In this document: positions 35,160-41,934 of the stretch, piece by piece
Layout: every line of letters starts with the position of its first letter
How positions within the stretch are numbered: position 1 is the first letter of the stretch
NCBI RefSeq assembly: GCF_020405205.1
Contig: NZ_CP084469.1
Location: forward strand, 2,914,001 to 2,978,000
Direction: 5' to 3'
From: Natrinema salinisoli
Lineage (GTDB): Archaea; Halobacteriota; Halobacteria; Halobacteriales; Natrialbaceae
DNA: 64,000 nt
The notes under the pieces: generated by a model
Databases searched by the model: none
What the model was told of the DNA's origin: nothing
The model's input: only the letters and a program-made list of their open reading frames with translations
Position numbers and translations under genes: made by a program

Positions 35160-35750
35160 TCAGACGCCTTCCTCGAGTCGATCGTATCGGCCCTCGAAGC
35201 GACTCTGACAGGACGGACAACAGAAGTGGTACACCTCGCCGTCGATGCGGGCCGATTCCCCCTCGTCGTCGACGGTGTTGCCACACTCCGCGCAGGTGAG
35301 CGCGAACGCCGTGCCCTCGAGCGAGGGCGTCCACTCCGCGTCGTCGACCAGCGTCACGTCGTAGTCGATGTCGTCCGCGTCGGGGAGCAGTCCCTCGAGC
35401 CACTCGTGGACCCGCTGGACCTGCGCGCGAGCGTAAAACCAGACGTCGCCATCGGCGGTGACGAAGACGTGTTCGACCGCGTCGGCCTCCGCGACCGTTG
35501 TTTTACAGTCGTCAATAGCGCCCGTGGGAACGGTCGCCCGCACGAATACCGGAACGCCGGCCCGGAGCTGTGACTGATCGACGTCGACGGTGAAGCGTTC
35601 GATGATTCCGGCCTCCTCGAGGCGCTCGACGCGGTCGGAGACCGCCGGCCCGGAGAGGCCGACCGCCTCGGCGATCTCGCTGTACGGTCGTCGCGCGTCG
35701 TCGCCCAGCAATCGCAGGATCTCCATGTCGGTTTCGTCGAGGTCGCGCAT
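35160..35750 (-). CDS. Lrp/AsnC-type regulator with C-terminal TRASH metal-sensing domain
   Basis: A 196-residue transcription factor. The N-terminal winged helix reads DETDMEILRLLGDDARRPYS and EIAEAVGLSGPAVSDRVERL, a typical Lrp HTH. A central ligand-binding/oligomerisation domain of about 75 residues follows (ERFTVDVDQSQLRAGVPVFV). The C terminus (about 148-190) has TCAECGNTV, then YHFCCPSCQSRFE, a TRASH-type cysteine module known from archaeal metallochaperone and copper-sensor proteins. This points to direct Cu(I) (or other thiophilic metal) sensing. It lies 107 bp upstream of copA on the same strand and is divergent from copZ, so it most likely controls both. Confidence 0.88.
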   Translation of the reverse strand: MRDLDETDMEILRLLGDDARRPYSEIAEAVGLSGPAVSDRVERLEEAGIIERFTVDVDQSQLRAGVPVFVRATVPTGAIDDCKTTVAEADAVEHVFVTADGDVWFYARAQVQRVHEWLEGLLPDADDIDYDVTLVDDAEWTPSLEGTAFALTCAECGNTVDDEGESARIDGEVYHFCCPSCQSRFEGRYDRLEEGV

Positions 35751-35877
35751 AGCTCACCGTTGTGTCCACCGATCAAAGAATGTGGCGGCGATTGCTTTAG
35801 AACACAAAGTATCTTCCGTCGTAGCCCTAGCATCGAAAGCAGTAACGCACAAAGAAGAGCCGCCCCTATGGTTTCGT
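35751..35877. promoter_or_regulatory. Divergent promoter region, lrp-type regulator / copZ
   Basis: A 127-bp interval. It contains CAAAGAA at 35774-35780 and 35850-35856, the longer repeat CACAAAG at 35803-35809 and 35848-35854, and TTGTGT (35760-35765) facing ACACAA (35802-35807). These repeated words are candidate operator half-sites for the metal-sensing regulator. Confidence 0.35.
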
Positions 35878-36075
35878 ATGAGTCAGACCATTACAGTCGA
35901 AGGAATGTCCTGTGAACACTGCGAGCAGACCGTCGAGGAGGCACTCGAGGGCGTCGCTGGCGTCGAGTCGGCCGACGTCGATCGCGAGGCGGAACGAGCC
36001 ACCGTCGACGGAGACGTGGACACGCAGACGCTCGTTACCGCGGTCGACGACGCCGGCTACGACGCAAGCGCGTGA
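35878..36075 (+). CDS. copZ: Copper chaperone, HMA domain (CopZ-like)
   Basis: A 65-residue single HMA domain: MSQTITVEGMSCEHCEQTVE with the metal-binding M-x-C-x-x-C (Cys12/15), then the typical strand-helix pattern GVAGVESADVD, RATVDGDVD and VDDAGYDAS. Such proteins carry Cu(I) in the cytosol and hand it to CopA. The ATG at 35878 begins exactly at the domain; the longer open frame upstream is a shadow of the regulator gene. It is divergent from that regulator and close to copA, which supports the role. Confidence 0.92.
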   Translation: MSQTITVEGMSCEHCEQTVEEALEGVAGVESADVDREAERATVDGDVDTQTLVTAVDDAGYDASA

Positions 36076-36174
36076 TCGAGCGCCGCGCGTTTCGACCCGT
36101 TCTATTCGCCGCACCCGAGATCCGCGCCCTGATCCGTCGGAGTCCCCGTTTTCAGCGATAAATTGGCAGCGGCG

Positions 36175-37572
36175 TCAGTGATGGTCGTGCGACGAGTCAG
36201 CGTCCGAAATTCGTGGCGGGTGCTCCGCGAAGTCGTCCGGCGCGTCCTCGAACGTCCGCTTGCAGGTGCTCGAGCAGAAGTGATAGGTCTCGCCATCGTG
36301 CGTCGCCGTCGGGCCGTCGTCATCGGTCCGCATCCCACAGACCGGATCACGGTACTGGCCGGGGGCACCGAGGCCGCGACGGTACACGTACAGGAGGAAC
36401 CCGGAGAGAGCGAACGCGACGAGGTTGAGGTAGAAGGTATAGTTCACCTCGAAGTACTGCCGCTCGGTCGCCGTCTCGCCGCCGGCCAGGTTCGGGACGA
36501 TTCCGAGCGCGTCGAACAGCAGTTCCATGAGAAAGCCGGTGAACGCCATCGTCACGAAGAAGACGCCGAGGATGTACAGCATGACCGACCAGCCGTAGTA
36601 CTTCCGGTAGACGTTCAACACCGGAATCGTGATGAGATCGGCGTAGACGAACGCGATGACGCCGGCGAAGCTGACCCCACCACCCCAGAGGGCGACCGCG
36701 AAGGGGACGTTTCCCATGCTTCCGACGAAGCTGATGACGGCGATCGCGACGCCCATGACCGCATTCTCGGCGGTCACGAGCAGGCCATCGCCCTCGAGGA
36801 ACAGCGCGTTCCAGACCCACTGCGGGACGAAGACGATGACGAATCCCGAGATGAGAAACCCCGCGACGACGTCCGTCCAGATCATCGACCACTCCTTGCG
36901 GTACTGGTTGCCGAGTTTGTACCAGCCGCCCCAGGAGCGGAGTTCGTCGTGCCACTCGCCGCTGCTCGCCGTCTGCTGCCGGTAGGTCTCCAGACAGCCC
37001 TCCGAGCAGAATTTCAGCGTCTCGCCGCCGTCAGTCACGATGGCGTGCTCGTCCGTCCCCTCCATGCCGCAGGTCGGGTCCGTCATATCGCCGCGGTCGC
37101 GATCCTGACGCTCGAGTTCCGTGCGAACCTCCTCGAACAGCGTCTCCGGGAGCGTCACGCGGACGATGACGGCCATGATCGCGATGAGGACGAGCCCGCC
37201 GAGGAGTTCCGCGACGAGGAACTCCCAGCCCAGCAGTATCAGGATCATCAGTCCGAGTTCGACGATGAGGTTCGTCGAAGCGAACATGAACGCGAGGAAA
37301 TTCACCGCGTGCGCGCCCTTCGCGAACAGTCCCTTGCCGATGGCGACGGCCCCGAAGCTACAGCCGCTGCTCGCCGCGCCGAACGCCGTCGCCTTCGCGA
37401 GACTCGAGACGTCGTTCTCACCCAGAACCCTGGCCATTCGCTCCTTCGAGACGTACACCTGAACGAGACTCGTGATGGCGAGCCCCATGATGATCGCCCA
37501 CGCTGCTGTCCAGAGGAACCCGACGCCGATTCGGAGCGACTCGAGCACCCCCTCGATGAGTGTCCCCTCCAT
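36175..37572 (-). CDS. DUF318-type permease with two YHS metal-binding modules
   Basis: A 465-residue membrane protein. The two hydrophobic halves resemble DUF318 permeases: half one has AFGAASSGCSFGAVAIGKGLF, half two has GSMGNVPFAVALWGGGVSFAG. Between the halves is a soluble insert with MTDPTCGMEG...LKFCSEGCLETY, and the C terminus carries RDPVCGMRTD...YHFCSSTCKRTF, ending in a His-rich SSHDHH. Each is a YHS/TRASH-like module with Cys pairs that can bind soft metal ions. DUF318 members include predicted arsenite and other metal exporters. Placed among CopA, CopZ and CopB, this is likely a metal (copper, mercury or arsenic) efflux or trafficking permease; the ion is unknown. ATG 37572 fits the first helix; the longer upstream frame does not. 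Confidence 0.82.
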   Translation of the reverse strand: MEGTLIEGVLESLRIGVGFLWTAAWAIIMGLAITSLVQVYVSKERMARVLGENDVSSLAKATAFGAASSGCSFGAVAIGKGLFAKGAHAVNFLAFMFASTNLIVELGLMILILLGWEFLVAELLGGLVLIAIMAVIVRVTLPETLFEEVRTELERQDRDRGDMTDPTCGMEGTDEHAIVTDGGETLKFCSEGCLETYRQQTASSGEWHDELRSWGGWYKLGNQYRKEWSMIWTDVVAGFLISGFVIVFVPQWVWNALFLEGDGLLVTAENAVMGVAIAVISFVGSMGNVPFAVALWGGGVSFAGVIAFVYADLITIPVLNVYRKYYGWSVMLYILGVFFVTMAFTGFLMELLFDALGIVPNLAGGETATERQYFEVNYTFYLNLVAFALSGFLLYVYRRGLGAPGQYRDPVCGMRTDDDGPTATHDGETYHFCSSTCKRTFEDAPDDFAEHPPRISDADSSHDHH

Positions 37573-38039
37573 ACGTACTACGTCGGACGGATCGGCTATT
37601 GCAGTTGTTCTTCGAAACGTAATGATTCGAACCCACTGAACGACGTATTCGAAAGTGAATGACGAATATCGCTTTGGCTGTCGGAGCAACTTGGTCACTG
37701 CACACCCGAGCGCACGGTGTCGTTGCGATCAGTGTGTGACCCGGGTCAGTGGCACGGACGCTACTCATCGGTATCCAAGCGTTCCTCACGGGATTCTCGA
37801 GAGAGCCATCGATCGTCGGCACGTGGCTGCAATCGAAGGCGACAGCGCCTCGAGACCGCTGTCAGGCAGTGCTGGTCCCACGAAAACGCTGATTCGATAA
37901 ATCGACGGTCGAGCGATACTGAACGATGAATATCGAAGACTGATCCGATCCGAACATTGGATTCGAAGGGGGAATCGCATTGAGTAGGGAGACCGTCTCT
38001 AGAGATAGAGACGGACCGATCCGTCACTGGTGAACTCAT
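37573..38039. other. Intergenic region permease-SHOCT gene
   Basis: The second longest gene gap I list (467 bp). Short frames on both strands have no domain or credible start. It holds the inverted repeat at 37993-38014 near the right end and an AT-rich segment around 37575-37680 that probably contains the permease promoter. A T-loop-like string at about 37621-37640 does not fold into a tRNA. Confidence 0.55.
37993..38014. promoter_or_regulatory. Perfect 8-bp inverted repeat before the SHOCT gene
   Basis: CCGTCTCT, a 6-bp spacer, then AGAGACGG. It ends 25 bp before the ATG at 38040, in the position expected for the transcription start or just upstream. It may be an operator or a hairpin in the 5' leader. 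Confidence 0.4.
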
Positions 38040-38408
38040 ATGGCAACGGACACACGCGATACGCGACTCGTCACGATCGTCCTCGTTACCCTCGGCGCCC
38101 TCGTGGTTCTGCCGATGCTCTTCATGGGCTTTGGACTGATGGGGTTCGGCCCGATGATGGGCGGAATGTGGGGGCACGGAGCGTGGGATGGCGGAACGGT
38201 CCCCGGCTGGATGCCCCTCGTGGCCGTCCTGATGCAGCTCCTGTTCGTCGCTCTCATTGTCGGGGCCGGATACCTCCTCTATCGAGCGATGACCGGATCG
38301 GACGACGCCGATCGAGCGCTCGAGGAGCTTCGCCTCGCGTACGCCCGCGGCGAGTTGGACGACGATGAGTACGAACAGCGGCGAAACACGCTCGAGCGGG
38401 ACAGGTGA
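38040..38408 (+). CDS. SHOCT-domain membrane protein
   Basis: A 122-residue protein. Two hydrophobic segments (about 12-35, rich in Met and Gly: MGFGLMGFGPMMGGMWGHG follows) and (about 58-82) precede a C-terminal SHOCT motif, ALEELRLAYARGELDDDEYEQRRNTL. SHOCT domains sit at the end of many small membrane or oligomerising proteins; the role is poorly known. The Met/His-rich loop between the helices could bind copper, which would fit the neighbouring metal genes, but this is inference. A striking inverted repeat lies just before the start. Confidence 0.8.
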   Translation: MATDTRDTRLVTIVLVTLGALVVLPMLFMGFGLMGFGPMMGGMWGHGAWDGGTVPGWMPLVAVLMQLLFVALIVGAGYLLYRAMTGSDDADRALEELRLAYARGELDDDEYEQRRNTLERDR

Positions 38409-38492
38409 AGACCGGAACCGGCCCGTGTTCAGTACGACGGTAACCGGCATCGATCGACGCGCAGTCTCGAATCGATCGACGACGAGTCTTCG

Positions 38493-39389
38493 TTACCCGA
38501 GATCCGCGTCCTCGAACCGCCAGTAGCCCACGACGACGGGAACGAGCCCCCACGCGAGCAACACGAGCACGGAGAACCAGTCCGCGAGGTAGAACGGGAC
38601 ATCTCCTGCGAGCCGGTTGGAAAGTTCGAGCGTTTCGGGCGGCGCGCTCGCGGGAACGTCCTCGAGTGGGAATTCCGGGACTCCGTCTACCCGCTGGTCG
38701 AGGACGGCACCGGCGAGGACGCGGTAGGCCTCGAGGGGGTTGAGTCGCTTCAGGAGGACGTACCACGGCTCGACCCGAATCCCCGGCAACGAGCCGGTGA
38801 CCGCGTAGTAGATGCCGACGACGACCGGCTTCCAGAAGAACACCATCCCCACGAACGATCCGATAGTGAGGGTCCGCGCCCGTCCTTGGGTCGACGCGGC
38901 GGCCGATCCGCCGACCGCGAGGGCCGTGAACGTCAATCCGAGCAGAACGCCGGTCGCCACGAACCCGACGAACGTCACCGCGTCAGGGACGCCGTACAGT
39001 CCGAGGACGAGCACGCTGGCCACGGCGAACCCGATAGTCAGCGCCGTGCCGGTGACGAGCAGTCGACCAGCGAGCTTTCCGACCACGACGTCACCCCTGG
39101 AAAACGGATAGCTCAGTAACACTCGCAGGCTCCCGGATCGCCGCTCGCCGACCACGGCCATGTAGCCGGCGACCAGTGCGATGCCCGGGACGAACAGCTG
39201 CGCGAGCATCGCGACGCCCGAAAGCGCCATCGCAGCGTCGACGGTCACGGGCTCCGGAAAGAGCTGCTCGGCCGAGAGCAGTGACATCACCAGAAAGGCG
39301 ACGAACACGAAGATGAGCCCCCACAGGAGCCGCGAGCGGACGGCGTCCTCGAAGTCCTTCCGCGCGACGTCCGTCCAGGTGGCCGTCAT
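38493..39389 (-). CDS. ABC-2 type transporter permease
   Basis: A 298-residue membrane protein beginning MTATWTDVARKDFEDAVRSRLLWGL, the N-terminal form of NosY/CcmB-like ABC-2 permeases. About six hydrophobic helices are visible; the segment VVGERRSGSLRVLLSYPFSRGDVVVGKL is a hallmark of the family. It overlaps the upstream ATPase gene by the 4-base ATGA, so the two proteins are translationally coupled and form one exporter. The substrate is unknown. NosFY-type pairs take part in copper-site maturation of nitrous oxide reductase, but nosD and nosZ are not present here. Confidence 0.87.
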   Translation of the reverse strand: MTATWTDVARKDFEDAVRSRLLWGLIFVFVAFLVMSLLSAEQLFPEPVTVDAAMALSGVAMLAQLFVPGIALVAGYMAVVGERRSGSLRVLLSYPFSRGDVVVGKLAGRLLVTGTALTIGFAVASVLVLGLYGVPDAVTFVGFVATGVLLGLTFTALAVGGSAAASTQGRARTLTIGSFVGMVFFWKPVVVGIYYAVTGSLPGIRVEPWYVLLKRLNPLEAYRVLAGAVLDQRVDGVPEFPLEDVPASAPPETLELSNRLAGDVPFYLADWFSVLVLLAWGLVPVVVGYWRFEDADLG

Positions 39390-40339
39390 GCTGGTACCTC
39401 CGTGACGGCAGTTTCGTCCGTTTCGGATTCGAAACCGTTCGAATCGGTCGTGTAGGCCGTGAATACGTCCTCGAGTGACGCCTCCTCGGAGTCGACGTCG
39501 AGGATTTCGATACCGGCGTTCGTCAGCCGGGTAACGACCCGCGCTTTTGCACGCGGGTCCGAACACGCGACCCGGAGGATACCGTCCGCCAGCCGCACCG
39601 ACTCGACGCCGTCGATGGCGGCCACGTCGAGGTCCACGTCGCCGGTCACGCGAAGACGTAGTTCTGACCCAGTCCCGACCGTTCGCCGCAACCCCTCGAC
39701 GGTGTCGACGGCCACTAGCTCGCCCTCGGACAGGATCCCGACGCGGTCACAGACCGCCTCGACCTGGCCGAGAACGTGGCTCGAAAAGAACACCGTCGTC
39801 CCGTTCGCGGCCTCCTCGCGGACTAGCTCCCGCATTCGGCGAATACCGTTCGGGTCGAGCCCCGAGGACGGCTCGTCGAGGACGAGCAGGTCGGGGTCGC
39901 CGACCAGCGCCATTCCCAGCGCGAGCCGCTGTTGCATGCCCGTTGAGTAGTCGCCGACCGAACGGGCCGCGTCGCGTTCGTCCAGTCCGACGCGGTCGAG
40001 TATCGCGTCCGGATCGTCGGCCGCATCCGCCCACTCGATCGCGAATTCGAGGTGGCGGCGACCAGTCAACCGGTCGTAAAGGCTGATTCCGTCCGGAAAG
40101 ACGCCGATTCGCTCACGGAGCGCCTCCGATTCCTCGTGTGCGTCCATGCCGAGTACCGTCGCGGTTCCAGCCGTCGGGCGCACGTAATCCAACAGCATGT
40201 CGATGGTCGTGGATTTGCCGGCACCGTTCGGTCCGAGGAAGCCGAACACGTCGCCGTCTTCGACGTGCAGGTCGAGGCCGTCGACGGCCGCGACGTCGTC
40301 GAAGCGTTTGGTCAGATCGTCCGTCTGGATTGCAGGCAT
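39386..40339 (-). CDS. ABC transporter ATP-binding protein
   Basis: A 317-residue ATPase with Walker A GPNGAGKST, signature YSTGMQQRLALG and Walker B LLVLDEPSSGLDP, followed by the H-loop segment FFSSHVLGQVEAVCDRV. A C-terminal extension of about 90 residues (ELRLRVTGDVDLDVAAIDGV and on) is typical of ABC-2 exporter ATPases. The start MPAIQTDDLTKRF at 40339 matches the family; an upstream in-frame Met at 40363 is less likely. It overlaps the permease gene by 4 bases. It lies within the metal island and is divergent from an HTH-10 regulator that may control it. Confidence 0.9.
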   Translation of the reverse strand: MPAIQTDDLTKRFDDVAAVDGLDLHVEDGDVFGFLGPNGAGKSTTIDMLLDYVRPTAGTATVLGMDAHEESEALRERIGVFPDGISLYDRLTGRRHLEFAIEWADAADDPDAILDRVGLDERDAARSVGDYSTGMQQRLALGMALVGDPDLLVLDEPSSGLDPNGIRRMRELVREEAANGTTVFFSSHVLGQVEAVCDRVGILSEGELVAVDTVEGLRRTVGTGSELRLRVTGDVDLDVAAIDGVESVRLADGILRVACSDPRAKARVVTRLTNAGIEILDVDSEEASLEDVFTAYTTDSNGFESETDETAVTEVPA

Positions 40340-40511
40340 CACCCGCCCATACCGGGGCAGCACGCAAGGCCCGTTCTCCGAGTATACTGGGACGGTTTAT
40401 GTACCCGCTCGAGCACCCATCGAACGGCAGTTCGGTACCTGTGGAGAGTAGTCGGCCAAGTGACCGGTGGATAACACTTTATTCGATGCCGGTCTGGTCT
40501 CAGTCGAAAAG

Positions 40512-41144
40512 ATGCGAGAAGCCCACGTGTCACTCAGCGACCCCGCGTTCGATCGGATGGGGATCGCGGAACTCGTTACGCTCGCTCGCGAAGCGGGGGT
40601 TCTGGGGTTCGAGGAACTCGCGTGTCACGGGACCGGCGGGATCGTCCAGGTTGCGGTCGAGAGAGCGATCGACGAGGGCCGGCTGGCCGGCCTCGAGTGC
40701 GTCGACTGGTGGGAGCAGATCGGGGAGTCGGCCGACGACTACCGATACGTAATCGCGTTTACTGCACCGGGCCTCCCCGAGAGCCTCGGGGAGCGGGCGG
40801 ACGAGCTGGTCGGAACCTGCGAACCCGACGTGACCGATCGGGGTACCACGCTCTCCCTGGTCGGATCGCAGGAGGCGATCGCCGAAACCCTCGACGAGTA
40901 CGAAAGCGCGGGCGTTTCGCCGGAGCTGCGGAAATTCGGGGCGTACGACGGCCGCGATCAGCCGCTGGACCAACTGACCGACCGCCAACGGGAGATGGTC
41001 CGGACCGCCTACGAGATGGGGTACTACGAGGTGCCGCGAACGGTGACGACCGAAGACGTCGCCGCCGAACTCGACGTCGATCCGTCGACGGTCGCCGAGC
41101 ATCTCCAGCGGGCCGAGCGGAACCTGTTGGGACAGTACCTGTGA
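40512..41144 (+). CDS. HTH-10 (Bat-like) transcriptional regulator
   Basis: A 210-residue regulator. The N-terminal 140 residues form a ligand/sensor region of unknown type (MREAHVSLSDPAFDRMGIAE...). The C terminus is an HTH-10 domain, LTDRQREMVRTAYEMGYYEV and EDVAAELDVDPSTVAEHLQR. This class regulates diverse haloarchaeal genes. The ATG at 40512 is chosen because a TATA-like ACTTTATT (40475-40482) sits about 34 bp before it; the longer GTG start at 40467 would lie upstream of that element. The gene is divergent from the ABC transporter pair, which is its likeliest target. Confidence 0.75.
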   Translation: MREAHVSLSDPAFDRMGIAELVTLAREAGVLGFEELACHGTGGIVQVAVERAIDEGRLAGLECVDWWEQIGESADDYRYVIAFTAPGLPESLGERADELVGTCEPDVTDRGTTLSLVGSQEAIAETLDEYESAGVSPELRKFGAYDGRDQPLDQLTDRQREMVRTAYEMGYYEVPRTVTTEDVAAELDVDPSTVAEHLQRAERNLLGQYL

Positions 41145-41185
41145 ACCGGTGCGAATCGCGACCGGATAGCTCTCTCCGTCGTCGT

Positions 41186-41824
41186 TCACGCGACGAGTTC
41201 GGCCGCTAGATCCGTGGCACCCGCGAGCGGCATCGCGACGGTTGCCACCGGGACGGTCGCCGCCCACCGTTCGTACGCCTCGAGGTCCGGGAAGGCCCTG
41301 ACGGACGGGCAGACTGCGGCGTAGATGTCCGCGCGTGACGGCTCGCCGTCCGCTGGCGGTGCGACGGTCTCGTCGACGCCGAACGAAAACACTGCCTCGT
41401 CGGGCGAGACTGTCAGCTCGGCGGTCCCCACGGATCGCGCTTCGATCACCATTCCGTCCGGACTCTCCGTTCGAATCGTGACCGGCGTTTCCGTGAGCGC
41501 CGACAGTATCACCGCGTCGTAGAAACACCGGAAGTGGTATCGCTCTCCCTCGATCTCGCCCCAGTGAGCCGTCTCCTCTCCGGCGTGGCACAGATCGTCG
41601 ACTGTGATCGGTCCACCGCCGGTTCGACGACGGACCGCGGTGACCCACTCGTCCAGCGTCTCGACCGACCCCCCGCCGAGGAGTCGTCCCAGCGCGGCTC
41701 GGACATCGTCAGGGAGCGGTGCCTCGAGAGGCTGCGACTCGGGGATCCAGCGATCGGACATTGGTTCGAGGTCGTGCTCCCGGTCGTCGGCGGGACTGTC
41801 GCGGGGACACGGGTTGTCCGTCAT
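41186..41824 (-). CDS. MerB-like organomercurial (alkylmercury) lyase
   Basis: A 212-residue protein. The segment RYHFRCFYDAVIL contains Cys100 and Asp103, matching the C-x-x-D of MerB (Cys96/Asp99), and YAAVCPSVRAFPDLEAYERWA contains Cys172, matching the second catalytic Cys (159) with similar spacing. MerB cleaves the carbon-mercury bond of organomercurials; Cys-Cys-Asp is the catalytic trio. The N-terminal HTH-like segment PLPDDVRAALGRLLGGGSVETL is also MerB-typical. No merA reductase is in the window, so the released Hg(II) might be handled by the neighbouring P-type ATPases; this is inference. ATG 41761 (MSDRWIPES) is an alternative start. Some haloarchaeal MerB-like proteins may not act on mercury. 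Confidence 0.75.
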   Translation of the reverse strand: MTDNPCPRDSPADDREHDLEPMSDRWIPESQPLEAPLPDDVRAALGRLLGGGSVETLDEWVTAVRRRTGGGPITVDDLCHAGEETAHWGEIEGERYHFRCFYDAVILSALTETPVTIRTESPDGMVIEARSVGTAELTVSPDEAVFSFGVDETVAPPADGEPSRADIYAAVCPSVRAFPDLEAYERWAATVPVATVAMPLAGATDLAAELVA

Positions 41825-41934
41825 ACTGCAGTAGAAGACCCGCCGAGGCCATTGCCGTGACTCCCAACGTGCTGGGACCGTTTACGTGTCCGCGGGTGAT
41901 CGCGCGGGACGATCAGAACGACCCGATAAGCGAA

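Noticed and set aside
37621-37640. T-loop-like string (GGGTTCGAATCA on the minus strand) suggesting a tRNA
   Set aside because: The flanking bases do not pair into a T-stem and no acceptor or anticodon arm is found nearby.
39386-40339. Assignment of the ABC pair to a nos (nitrous oxide reductase maturation) operon
   Set aside because: Similarity to NosFY is generic; no nosD, nosL or nosZ lies nearby.
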